Shown here: in pieces, positions 52,033 to 59,247 of the stretch | Position numbering within the stretch: the first letter of the stretch is position 1 | Layout of the letters: the number at the start of each line of letters is the position of its first letter | NCBI RefSeq assembly: GCF_900269665.1 | Contig: NZ_LT985361.1 | Location: 6,826,649-6,890,648 of the forward strand | Source of the DNA: Nocardia suismassiliense | GTDB taxonomy: Bacteria > Actinomycetota > Actinomycetes > Mycobacteriales > Mycobacteriaceae | Direction of reading: 5' to 3' | Length of the DNA stretch: 64,000 nucleotides | Program-made: the position numbers and the translations under genes | The notes under the pieces: model-generated | Database searches by the model: none | Told to the model about the DNA's origin: nothing | Seen by the model: the letters and a program-made list of their open reading frames with translations, nothing else

Positions 52033-53235
52033 ATGACGGCGGATTTCACCGGCTGGCATGTGCTGGCCGAGTTCGGTGGTGTCGACGCGACCCTCTGCGA
52101 CGACCTCGAACGCCTCGAATCGGCGTTGCGTGAGTCTTTGATCGCGGCGGGCGTCACCATCTGCGATGTCGTACACAAGAAGTTCGATCCGCAGGGGGTG
52201 ACTGTCCTCGCGCTGTTGTCGGAGTCTCACGCCTCGATTCACACCTATCCAGAGTCCGGCGACATCTTTGTCGACGTCTTCACCTGCGGCAGTATCGGCG
52301 CCGGCGCGTCGAAGGCCGTCGAACTGTTGCGAGACAAGTTGTCTCCCAAGGATGTTCGCATGGAGGTGATCCGCCGCGGGCACGGCTCGCAGCGGATCGA
52401 GGAACCGGTGGGCGCGGGCCTGACCCGCATCTGGGATCTGCACGAAGTGATTGTGGACACTCGTACTCCGTTCCAGCACATGGTGATCGCGCGCACCGAG
52501 CAGGGCATCAGCCTGTTCTCCGACGACGATCGCCAGTCCACGGAGTTCTCCCAGCTGACCTACCACGAGGCGATGATGGTTCCGGCGTTCGCGCTCGCCG
52601 CGAAGCTGGACAAGGTACTCATCATCGGCTCCGGTGAGGGCGTGGCCAGTCAGATGTCGGTCGCCGCCGGCGCGACGCTGGTCGACCACGTCGACATCGA
52701 TCAGCTCGAGGTCGAGCTGTGCGCCGAGCACCTGCCCTACGGCTACACCAGCGCCGACCTGGCCGCCGCCGTCAAGGGCGAAGGCCCGATCAAGGTGCAC
52801 TACGCCGACGGCTGGGACTTCCTCGCCAAGGCCGCCGAGGCCGGGACGCGTTACGACGTCATCGTGATCGATCTGCCCGACGAGCGGGTCGAGGACGCGC
52901 AGCACAACCGCCTCTACGAGTCGGAGTTCCTGTCCCGATGTCGGGCCCTGCTCGCTCCCGGCGGCGTGCTGAGCGCCCAGGCCGGTTGCGCGACCATGTG
53001 GCGCAACGAGACGTTGAAGCGGTCCTGGAATCGGTTCCACGAACAGTTCGGCACCGTCGTCCAGTACGGCAGCGACGAACACGAGTGGACCTTCCTGTTC
53101 GGCACGAACGAGCAGCTGCCCGACCCGGTGCAGACCATGACCGACCGTCTGCCCACCCTGCCCTACCGGCCCGAAACCGTCGACGCACGAGCACTCGTGC
53201 GCGGCGCGATCGAACCCCACGCCCTGCGCGTATAG
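52033..53235 (+). CDS. speDE: Fusion of S-adenosylmethionine decarboxylase and spermidine synthase
   Basis: A 400-residue bifunctional protein. The N-terminal ~115 residues are a class 1b AdoMet decarboxylase: LLSESHASIHTYPE contains the self-cleavage site between Glu64 and Ser65 that creates the pyruvoyl group. The rest is a spermidine-synthase domain with IIGSGEGVAS (motif I), VDIDQLEVELC, and the VIVIDLPDER catalytic Asp. Decarboxylated AdoMet made by the first domain is the aminopropyl donor for the second. Self-cleavage would release the N-terminal 64 residues as a separate beta chain. The gene follows the decarboxylase by 7 bp and ends at a terminator. Confidence 0.94.
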   Translation: MTADFTGWHVLAEFGGVDATLCDDLERLESALRESLIAAGVTICDVVHKKFDPQGVTVLALLSESHASIHTYPESGDIFVDVFTCGSIGAGASKAVELLRDKLSPKDVRMEVIRRGHGSQRIEEPVGAGLTRIWDLHEVIVDTRTPFQHMVIARTEQGISLFSDDDRQSTEFSQLTYHEAMMVPAFALAAKLDKVLIIGSGEGVASQMSVAAGATLVDHVDIDQLEVELCAEHLPYGYTSADLAAAVKGEGPIKVHYADGWDFLAKAAEAGTRYDVIVIDLPDERVEDAQHNRLYESEFLSRCRALLAPGGVLSAQAGCATMWRNETLKRSWNRFHEQFGTVVQYGSDEHEWTFLFGTNEQLPDPVQTMTDRLPTLPYRPETVDARALVRGAIEPHALRV

Positions 53236-53242
53236 AACAACC

Positions 53243-53286
53243 GAACGCACCGGCCCCCAACCGCTTTCACGGGAGCCGGTGCGTTC
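53243..53286 (+). terminator. Terminator of the polyamine operon
   Basis: GAACGCACCGGC (53243-53254) and GCCGGTGCGTTC (53275-53286) are perfect 12-bp arms with a 20-bp loop, 7 bp after the speDE stop. Confidence 0.75.
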
Positions 53287-53296
53287 TGCGTTCCGT

Positions 53297-53364
53297 CTTG
53301 ACGTACGGTGCATGCTCTTGACGCAGGCTGCGGCCTACGTCAAGAGCATGCTCAGTACGTCAAG
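53297..53364. repeat. 68-bp imperfect palindrome
   Basis: The two halves of 53297-53364 are near-complementary over about 34 bp. Each half contains CTTGACGTAC and GCATGCTCTTGACG; the outer and inner TTGACG motifs are therefore present four times, in opposed pairs. It lies between the convergent ends of the polyamine and tautomerase operons, immediately after the terminator. Confidence 0.75.
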
Positions 53365-53390
53365 TGCACGGTTGGATGGGGGTTGTTGGG

Positions 53391-53591
53391 TTAGGAGCGT
53401 TTGCGGTATTCGTCGACGTTCAGGCCGCCTACGCCCCAATTGGTCAGGTCGACCTCATCGATGACCACGAAGGTCATTTCCGGGTCCTTGTCGAGGACGG
53501 TGTGGAGTAGGTCGGTGACGCCTTTGATCAAGTGCGCCTTCTGTTCTCGGGTGACGCCTTCGTTGGTGACCTTGATGTTTACGTAGGGCAT
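53391..53591 (-). CDS. 4-oxalocrotonate tautomerase family enzyme
   Basis: A 66-residue tautomerase subunit. Pro2 (the catalytic N-terminal proline after Met removal) is followed by YVNIKVTNEGVTREQK, the family's first strand and helix, and later FVVIDEVDLTNWGVGG. It would act on an enol/keto substrate as a small multimer. The ATG overlaps the stop of the SDR gene (TGATG), so the two are co-translated and presumably both under the TetR encoded upstream. Confidence 0.92.
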   Translation of the reverse strand: MPYVNIKVTNEGVTREQKAHLIKGVTDLLHTVLDKDPEMTFVVIDEVDLTNWGVGGLNVDEYRKRS

Positions 53592-54325
53592 CAGGCTGAC
53601 CGTCCGGAGATGAAACCGCCGTCGACAGGGAGGATGTGGCCGGTGGTGAATTCGGCGTCGGCGAGATATAGGACGGCGGCGGTGGTTTCGGATACCTCGC
53701 CGATGCGGTTCAGCAAAGCTAGTCGGGCGGAGGCGGTTTCGTCGCCGGAGCCGAACAGTGGGGTGCGGATGATGCCGGGGGCGACGGCGTTGACGCGGAT
53801 GCCGTCGGCGGCGAGTTCCGCGGCGAGGCTGGTGGTAAGTGCGTGTACACCGCCCTTGCTGACCAGGGCCGCGGAGGCGGGTAGTCCGGCGAGGGCGTGG
53901 TTGACCAGCACCGTGCCGATGTTCACGATGCTGCCACCGGCCGCCTGCCGCTGCAGCTGACGCACCACCGCCTGCGTGGTGAAGTACGTCCCCTTCAGGT
54001 TGCCGTTCACGAACCTGTCGAGGTCCTCCACGGTGACGTCCACGAACGGTTTGGCGCCGAAGATGCCCGCGCTGTTCACCAGCACCTGTACCCCGCCGAA
54101 GCGTTCGACGGCGGTTCGTACCAGCTCTGAACCCGTTGCGGGAGAACCGATATCACCAGCGAAGGTGGCGATCTGCTCCGGTGCGCCGAGCTCCGCGGCC
54201 ACGTCGGCAAGCTTGCCGGGGTCACGGCCGTTGAGCACCACGTTGTCCCCGCGCGCCACGAAGGCACGGGCGACATCACGCCCGATCCCACTGGAGGATC
54301 CAGTCACGATCACCGTTTTCGTCAT
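53591..54325 (-). CDS. SDR family protein lacking the usual catalytic tyrosine
   Basis: A 244-residue short-chain dehydrogenase fold. The cofactor motif TGSSSGIGRDVA and NSAGIF are intact. At the catalytic site, the usual YxxxK reads ALVSK (SAALVSKGG), so the Tyr is replaced by Ala, and the Ser normally 13 residues before it is also missing. It may be a specialised or non-catalytic SDR. Upstream lies a perfect palindromic operator (54347-54358) identical to one before the TetR gene. Coupled to the tautomerase gene. Confidence 0.9.
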   Translation of the reverse strand: MTKTVIVTGSSSGIGRDVARAFVARGDNVVLNGRDPGKLADVAAELGAPEQIATFAGDIGSPATGSELVRTAVERFGGVQVLVNSAGIFGAKPFVDVTVEDLDRFVNGNLKGTYFTTQAVVRQLQRQAAGGSIVNIGTVLVNHALAGLPASAALVSKGGVHALTTSLAAELAADGIRVNAVAPGIIRTPLFGSGDETASARLALLNRIGEVSETTAAVLYLADAEFTTGHILPVDGGFISGRSA

Positions 54326-54346
54326 GTTCTAACCTCTTCCTTGAAT

Positions 54347-54358
54347 ACGACCGGTCGT
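54347..54358. promoter_or_regulatory. TetR operator, copy 1 (upstream of the SDR-tautomerase operon)
   Basis: Perfect palindrome ACGACCGGTCGT, 22 bp upstream of the SDR ATG, within the context GAATACGACCGGTCGTCT. The same 12 bp recur at 55018-55029. Confidence 0.75.
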
Positions 54359-54415
54359 CTTGGAATGTGCACAACGACCCGAGCCTCGAGTACAAACTCT
54401 GATAAATGCCCTGGT

Positions 54416-55006
54416 TCAGGGCCGGAAATAGTCGTCCAGCAGACGATCCAAACACTTCTGCAACGGCTCCAGCGTGCGATCGATCTTCATCCGGATCACC
54501 GCCCCCTCCCACGACTCCAGCAGCAGGTCAGCCAGGTCGGTCGCGTCTATATCGCTCCGAATCATCCCCAGCCCCTGCGCTTCTCGCAGCTGCTCCGCCA
54601 CCCGATCCCGCCACGCCCCCCAAGCCTTCGACAACGACTCCCGAAGCAGCTCACTACCTTCCAACTCCCCACCCAGATTCGCGATCAAACACCCCCCGGT
54701 GAACTCCGCCTCGACGAACTCCGCCATCAGCCGCCCGAAAAACGCCCGCAACCCACTCACCGGATCCGCCGCCGCCCCGAACGCCGCACTCAAATTCCGC
54801 TGCACACACAACGAATGGTGCTCGATCACCGCCCGCCCAAAACTCTCCTTACTATCGAAGTAGTTATAAAACGACCCCTTAGGCACCCCCACCTTGTCCA
54901 AAACCTGCTTGATCCCCGTCCCGTGATATCCACTCGCCAAAAACCCAGCCGCCCCCTCCTCCACCAAAAGCTGCCGAGTATCCCCACTCCGTCGCGGTCG
55001 CGCCAT
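54416..55006 (-). CDS. TetR family regulator of the SDR-tautomerase operon
   Basis: A 196-residue repressor with a TetR helix-turn-helix (about residues 8-54, VGVPKGSFYNYFDSKESF) and a ligand domain with a single conserved-looking Cys in FTGGCLIANLGGE, like NemR/AcuR-type electrophile sensors. The ATG at 55006 is the natural start (MARPRRSGDTRQLL). An identical palindrome stands before this gene and before the downstream SDR gene, so autoregulation and control of that operon are very likely. Confidence 0.93.
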   Translation of the reverse strand: MARPRRSGDTRQLLVEEGAAGFLASGYHGTGIKQVLDKVGVPKGSFYNYFDSKESFGRAVIEHHSLCVQRNLSAAFGAAADPVSGLRAFFGRLMAEFVEAEFTGGCLIANLGGELEGSELLRESLSKAWGAWRDRVAEQLREAQGLGMIRSDIDATDLADLLLESWEGAVIRMKIDRTLEPLQKCLDRLLDDYFRP

Positions 55007-55017
55007 ACCCTGAATAT

Positions 55018-55029
55018 ACGACCGGTCGT
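55018..55029. promoter_or_regulatory. TetR operator, copy 2 (upstream of tetR)
   Basis: ACGACCGGTCGT, 12 bp upstream of the tetR ATG, in the context GAATATACGACCGGTCGTC; matches copy 1 exactly over the palindrome. Confidence 0.75.
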
Positions 55030-55074
55030 CTACTAACGCAACCTCAGCTCGACGCCCTCCTCGAGCTGGACAAG

Positions 55075-55132
55075 TGATCACGGGGAACTGATGCAGGCAA
55101 TGGCCGAGAGCCCACCGACACCAGTTCCCCCT
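55075..55132. repeat. Palindromic element, upstream copy
   Basis: TGATCA, then GGGGAACTGATGCAGG (55082-55097) and CCGACACCAGTTCCCC (55115-55130). The arms pair over 13 of 16 positions. The right arm is identical to that of the copy at 56037-56095. It lies 39 bp before the DUF559/AbiEi-like gene. Confidence 0.7.
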
Positions 55133-55170
55133 CGGCCAACCCTGTCGGTGGAGAGGGGGATAGTTCGGGC

Positions 55171-56145
55171 ATGGGGGTGTTGGATGAGCCGTTTCCGGGG
55201 TCTTGGGCGAGGGCGGCGGGGTTGGTGACGCGATGGGAACTGCAGCACAACTTCGTGCGAGTGTTCCCCGACGTCTACCTGCCGAAGGGGTGCGCGTTCG
55301 ACGCACAGAAGCGGGCACGCGCCGCAGCGCACTGGGCCAAGGGTGCCGGTGTGCTGATCGGATACTCAGCGGCCGCATTGCATGGCACCCGCTGGCTGGA
55401 TCCTGACGAACCCGCGGAGATCGCACGGACGACACACTGCAAGCCGCCCTGCGGGATTCGCGCTGTGCGAGCCGTCATCGAGCCGGCCGAATACTGCGAG
55501 GTCGACGGATTCCGGGTGACCACACCCGCACGAACTGCGTTCGACCTCGGCCGACGGTTGCCCCGCGATCAGGCCGTACCGATCTTGGACGCATTGAGCT
55601 CGGCTACCGGCCTGAATCCGCTGGAAGTCGCGGCCGTGGCTCGCGACCATCCCGGCGCGCGTGGAGTGGCGCGGCTGTCGAAGATCCTTCCGTTGGTCGA
55701 TGCAGGCGCCGAATCACCTCAGGAATCACACACCAGACTCCTGCTGGTCGATAACGGATTAGCCGCACCCAGTACCCAACTCGTGGTCCGCGACCGATGC
55801 GGCGCGTTCATCGCCCGTGTCGATATGGGGTGGGAAAAATGGCGCGTCGCCGTCGAATACGACGGTGCCCACCATTGGACCGACCCAGCCCAGCGCACAA
55901 AGGACATCGACAGGTTCGCAACCCTGGAATCACTGGGCTGGCGCGTGATCCGCGTCAACGCAACCCTCCTCCACCACCGCCCCCACGTAATCCTCGACCG
56001 AGTCCGCGCCGCCCTCCATGACCAGGGCTGGACGAATGATCAGGGGGAACTGGTGTCGGCGCGCTCTCGCGATATACCGACACCAGTTCCCCCTCAACGA
56101 CGAAATGGCCGGAGGCCGAGCACACTTGGGGGGGGACATAGGTAG
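55171..56145 (+). CDS. AbiEi-like / DUF559 (PD-(D/E)xK nuclease-fold) protein
   Basis: A 324-residue protein of a type common in Nocardia and mycobacteria. The N-terminal ~135 residues resemble the AbiEi antitoxin-like winged-helix region (VTRWELQHNFVRVFPDVYLPK...GYSAAALHG). The C-terminal ~110 residues resemble DUF559, a very-short-patch-repair-like nuclease fold: the FIARVDMGWEKWRVAVEYDG segment supplies Asp and Glu of a possible active site, followed by RFATLESLGWRVIRVNA. No toxin partner is adjacent. The last ~35 codons run through a palindromic element also found upstream of the gene. Whether it cuts DNA is unknown. Confidence 0.8.
   Translation: MGVLDEPFPGSWARAAGLVTRWELQHNFVRVFPDVYLPKGCAFDAQKRARAAAHWAKGAGVLIGYSAAALHGTRWLDPDEPAEIARTTHCKPPCGIRAVRAVIEPAEYCEVDGFRVTTPARTAFDLGRRLPRDQAVPILDALSSATGLNPLEVAAVARDHPGARGVARLSKILPLVDAGAESPQESHTRLLLVDNGLAAPSTQLVVRDRCGAFIARVDMGWEKWRVAVEYDGAHHWTDPAQRTKDIDRFATLESLGWRVIRVNATLLHHRPHVILDRVRAALHDQGWTNDQGELVSARSRDIPTPVPPQRRNGRRPSTLGGGHR
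56037..56095. repeat. Palindromic element, downstream copy
   Basis: TGATCA, then GGGGGAACTGGTGTCGG (56043-56059) and CCGACACCAGTTCCCCC (56077-56093): perfect 17-bp arms with a 17-bp loop. Same element and same orientation as 55075-55132. It lies inside the 3' end of the DUF559-like gene and encodes part of its tail. Confidence 0.8.
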
Positions 56146-56192
56146 GACGCGTACTTTCCGTACCGACGTGGGGATGGTTCGGGATGGACCTT

Positions 56193-56639
56193 CTATAGCT
56201 GTCGGCGCCATTCGAGGCAGTGGGCTGCGAATTGGGTTAGGTGGGTGGTGGCGAAGGTTTGGGGGTGCCAATCTTCTTGGGTTACAGCGGATGTCCAGAT
56301 GTAGGTCCAGGCCGGGTCGGTGGAGTCGGTTAACTGGATTGTGCGGAGGTCGTATTCGGTGTCTTCGAAGGCGTCGAGGATTTGCCACTCCGCTGGGGTG
56401 AGACCGCTGAGTACGGTGCCGTGGGCGAGGGCGTTCGGTGCTGGGACCAGGCCGGGATATAGGCGGTCGGTCAGGGTGGCGACGCGCCAGCCTGGTGCGG
56501 TGGCGGGTTGTAGTGGTGGGACGCGCCCGATCAGGACCTCCAGTACCTCTGGGAATTGGAGCGTTCCGTAGACGAACAACGCGTGCCGCTGTCCAGCGTG
56601 CTGAGCAAGCCGCCTGGCATTTGGTGGTAACGAGTCCAT
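56193..56639 (-). CDS. Gamma-glutamylcyclotransferase family (AIG2-like) protein
   Basis: A 148-residue protein with the family's FVYGTLQFPEVLEVL motif, which binds a glutamyl group, then PGLVPAPN and a catalytic-type Glu in FEDTEYDLRTI. The substrate could be a gamma-glutamyl-amine or peptide. The ATG at 56639 is preceded by GAGAGGG; ATGs at 56645 and 56654 are in frame. Downstream it faces the nuclease-like gene. Confidence 0.87.
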   Translation of the reverse strand: MDSLPPNARRLAQHAGQRHALFVYGTLQFPEVLEVLIGRVPPLQPATAPGWRVATLTDRLYPGLVPAPNALAHGTVLSGLTPAEWQILDAFEDTEYDLRTIQLTDSTDPAWTYIWTSAVTQEDWHPQTFATTHLTQFAAHCLEWRRQL

Positions 56640-56685
56640 CCGCATCCCTCTCATATCCGCGACATCCGGCTCACGGTGCCCGTCG

Positions 56686-56799
56686 TAAGTCGCAGCCGCC
56701 CTTCTAAGTCGCGGCCGCCCTTCTAAGTCCCGGCCGCCCGCCTAAGTCGCAGCCGCCCTCTTAGGTCTCAGCCGGCTTCCTAGGTCGCGGGCGCATTCG
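56686..56799. repeat. Six tandem 19-bp repeats
   Basis: Six contiguous 19-bp units starting at 56686, 56705, 56724, 56743, 56762 and 56781. Consensus TAAGTCGCAGCCGCCCTTC; the last two units are more diverged (TAGGTC starts). They occupy most of the gap between the GGCT-like gene start and the oxyR stop. Confidence 0.85.
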
Positions 56800-56856
56800 C
56801 ATGTTGCCACCCAGCCACCAGATTCGAAACCGACTGCTGCCGAACACCTTCGACCG

Positions 56857-57765
56857 CTACGACGGCCGCATCGTCCGAATGATGGCGGCAAGGTATTCAT
56901 AGTCTTCCGCGCGTGCGGTCGAAGTGCGATATGCGAGACCGATGGTGCGCCCAGGGGCGGGGGTGGCGAAGTGGGCGGTACCGAGGGTGCCGCGGGCGGT
57001 TTCGGAGGCGACGGCCATCTCCGGGATGAGGGTGACGCCGAGACCGCCTGCGACACACTGCACTACGGTCGCCAACGAGGCGGCGCGGGTATCGCCGACG
57101 GCGGCCGGATGGACCTCGGCGGAGCGGCACAGGTCGAGGGTCTGATCGCGCAGGCAGTGCCCCTCGTCGAGCAGCAGCAGGGGTAGCGAGTCGAGCACTG
57201 CGGGGGCGAGGTCGGTGCGACCCGAGAGCTCGTGCCCGCGCGGCGTCACCAGCACGAACTCCTCGGTGTACAACGGGATCTCGATCAAGCCGGGAATGTC
57301 GGTCGGCAGCGCGAGCAGCGCGACGTCGAGCACGCCGGTGCGCAGCCCGTCCAACAGCCGCGCGGTCTGGTCCTCGATCACCTGCGGATGCAACGCGGGC
57401 AACTTCTTCTGCAACTCGGGCAGCAGGGCCGGCAGCACATATGGGGCAACTGTCGGAATTATGCCCATTCGCAGTGTGCCGCCGAGACCGTCACCGGTCG
57501 CCGAGGCGACGAAACGATCGGCCGCCTCGAGCGTCGCCATCGCCTTGGGCAGCAATCGCATGCCCGCGGCGGTGACGAGCACCCGCCGCGTACTGCGCTC
57601 GATCAGTTGCAGTCCGAGCCCGTGTTCAAGTGCCGCGAGCGCCTGCGATAGCGTGGGCTGGCTCACACTGAGCCGCGCTGCGGCCGTGCCGAAATGGCGA
57701 TATTCCGCGACCGCCACGAACGCACGCAGCTGTGACAGGGTCGGCTGATAAGTCTGATCGGTCAC
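56857..57765 (-). CDS. oxyR: LysR-family hydrogen-peroxide regulator OxyR
   Basis: A 302-residue LysR-type activator. The N-terminal winged helix (LSQLRAFVAVAEYRHFGTAAARL, split across residues 9-31) is followed by a regulatory domain with the redox pair Cys204 and Cys213 in DEGHCLRDQTLDLCRSAEV, the spacing that forms the peroxide-sensing disulfide. The GTG at 57765 gives the standard N-terminus. Divergent from ahpC, its classic target, with a likely binding site between them. Confidence 0.95.
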   Translation of the reverse strand: MTDQTYQPTLSQLRAFVAVAEYRHFGTAAARLSVSQPTLSQALAALEHGLGLQLIERSTRRVLVTAAGMRLLPKAMATLEAADRFVASATGDGLGGTLRMGIIPTVAPYVLPALLPELQKKLPALHPQVIEDQTARLLDGLRTGVLDVALLALPTDIPGLIEIPLYTEEFVLVTPRGHELSGRTDLAPAVLDSLPLLLLDEGHCLRDQTLDLCRSAEVHPAAVGDTRAASLATVVQCVAGGLGVTLIPEMAVASETARGTLGTAHFATPAPGRTIGLAYRTSTARAEDYEYLAAIIRTMRPS

Positions 57766-57769
57766 GGCT

Positions 57770-57789
57770 ATCAGTGTAGTGCGACTGAT
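57770..57789. promoter_or_regulatory. Candidate OxyR site between oxyR and ahpC
   Basis: ATCAG (57770-57774) and CTGAT (57785-57789), perfect arms 10 bp apart, in the 123-bp divergent region immediately upstream of the oxyR GTG. Position fits LysR autoregulation plus activation of ahpC. Confidence 0.5.
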
Positions 57790-57888
57790 CACCTTTACCT
57801 TTCATCAGCCCGTCGGGCAAGATCGAAAGGGAGCTTTTCTGCTTTTCTGCACAGTGCTAGCAAACCCACCAGAACGAGGAGATTAGGC

Positions 57889-58476
57889 ATGGCCTTGCTG
57901 ACCATCGGCGACCAATTCCCGGCATACAACCTCACCGCTGTCATCGGTGGTGATCTGTCCAAGGTCGACGCTCAGCAGCCTGACGACTACTTCACCCAGA
58001 TCACCAGCGACGATCACGCGGGCAAGTGGCGGATCGTCTTCTTCTGGCCCAAGGACTTCACCTTCGTCTGCCCGACCGAGATCGCCGCGTTCGGCAAGCT
58101 CAACGAGGAGTTCGCGGACCGCGACGCGCAGGTGCTCGGCGCCTCGGTCGACAACGAGTTCGTGCACTTCCAGTGGCGTGCCCAGCACGAGGATCTGAAG
58201 ACCCTGCCGTTCCCGATCCTGTCCGACCTCAAGCGCGAATTGGCCGCTGCCACCGGCGTTCTCAACGCCGACGGTGTTGCCGACCGGGCCACCTTCATCG
58301 TCGACCCGAACAACGAGGTGCAGTTCGTCTCGGTCACCGCGGGTTCGGTCGGCCGCAATGTCGACGAGGTGCTGCGGGTGCTCGACGCGCTGCAGTCCGA
58401 CGAGCTGTGCGCCTGCAACTGGAAGAAGGGCGACCCGACCATCAACGCGGGCGAGCTGCTCGCCGCCAGCGTCTGA
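57889..58476 (+). CDS. ahpC: Alkyl hydroperoxide reductase AhpC (peroxiredoxin)
   Basis: A 195-residue 2-Cys peroxiredoxin reducing peroxides and peroxynitrite. The peroxidatic Cys61 is in FVCPTE, and Cys174/Cys176 at the C-terminus (ELCACNW) match M. tuberculosis AhpC position for position. ATG with GAGGAG upstream. Activated, by analogy, by the divergent OxyR. Reduced by AhpD, encoded 83 bp downstream. Confidence 0.98.
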   Translation: MALLTIGDQFPAYNLTAVIGGDLSKVDAQQPDDYFTQITSDDHAGKWRIVFFWPKDFTFVCPTEIAAFGKLNEEFADRDAQVLGASVDNEFVHFQWRAQHEDLKTLPFPILSDLKRELAAATGVLNADGVADRATFIVDPNNEVQFVSVTAGSVGRNVDEVLRVLDALQSDELCACNWKKGDPTINAGELLAASV

Positions 58477-58521
58477 GCCGAGTCGCAACGCACGATCCAT
58501 GTACGAAATCCATGCACCATT

Positions 58522-58544
58522 CCCCGTGCACGCGGGGATGATCC
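58522..58544 (+). repeat. Isolated type I-E CRISPR-repeat-like hairpin between ahpC and ahpD
   Basis: CCCCG-TGCACG-CGGGG followed by ATGATCC (58522-58544) has the stem-loop and 3' end expected of type I-E repeats of actinobacteria. It occurs once; no second copy with a spacer distance, no leader and no cas genes are in the window. It lies 6 bp before the ahpD ribosome-binding site. Confidence 0.45.
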
Positions 58545-58559
58545 TCGAGGAAGCAACGT

Positions 58560-59099
58560 ATGAGCATTGAGAACCTGAAGAACTCCCTTCCCGAGTACGC
58601 CAAGGACCTCAAACTCAATCTGTCCTCGCTGGCCCGCACCACGGTGCTGAACGAGCAGCAGCTGTGGGGCACGCTGCTGGCGTCGGCGGCCGCGACCCAA
58701 TCGCCGACCACGCTGCGTGAGATCGCCGAGGAGGCCGCAGATGTGCTGTCCGAGCAGGCGTACAACGCCGCACTCGGCGCCGCCTCGATCATGGGCATGA
58801 ACAATGTGTTCTACCGGGGCAAGGCGTTCCTCGGTGGCCGCTACGACGACCTGCGGGCCGGTCTGCGCATGCAGATCATCGGTACCCCGGGGGTCGACAA
58901 GGCCGACTTCGAGCTGTGGTCGTTCGCGGTCTCGTCGATCAACGGCTGCCAGCACTGCCTGGAGGCGCACGAGCACACGCTGCGTGAGGCGGGCGTGTCG
59001 CGTGAGGTGATCTTCGAGTCGCTGCGCGCGGCCGCGATCGTCGCCGGTGTCGGCCAGGCGGTGCAGTCGACCGAAACGCTTGCCGCCGCCACGGTCTGA
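58560..59099 (+). CDS. ahpD: Alkyl hydroperoxide reductase AhpD (AhpC reductant)
   Basis: A 179-residue helical carboxymuconolactone-decarboxylase-type protein that passes electrons from the lipoamide of dihydrolipoamide succinyltransferase to AhpC. Cys130 and Cys133 in NGCQHCLEAH with His137, and Glu118 in the preceding helix, are the known catalytic residues. ATG with GAGGAAG upstream. Second gene of the ahpCD operon, ended by a strong terminator. Confidence 0.98.
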   Translation: MSIENLKNSLPEYAKDLKLNLSSLARTTVLNEQQLWGTLLASAAATQSPTTLREIAEEAADVLSEQAYNAALGAASIMGMNNVFYRGKAFLGGRYDDLRAGLRMQIIGTPGVDKADFELWSFAVSSINGCQHCLEAHEHTLREAGVSREVIFESLRAAAIVAGVGQAVQSTETLAAATV

Positions 59100-59114
59100 G
59101 CACTCGATCCGAGG

Positions 59115-59158
59115 CCGCCGACGGTTCAGCCAATGAACCGTCGGCGGTCTCTTTCGTC
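59115..59158 (+). terminator. Terminator of ahpC-ahpD
   Basis: CCGCCGACGGTTCA (59115-59128) and TGAACCGTCGGCGG (59134-59147), perfect 14-bp arms, loop GCCAA, then TCTCTTTCGT. Confidence 0.9.
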
Positions 59159-59247
59159 GCTACCTGACCTGCGACGACAGCTCGATGAACGGCCAGTGTG
59201 GGCTACACGACAGCTCACTGTCGGACCGGACTAGTAGGGTCGAAAAC

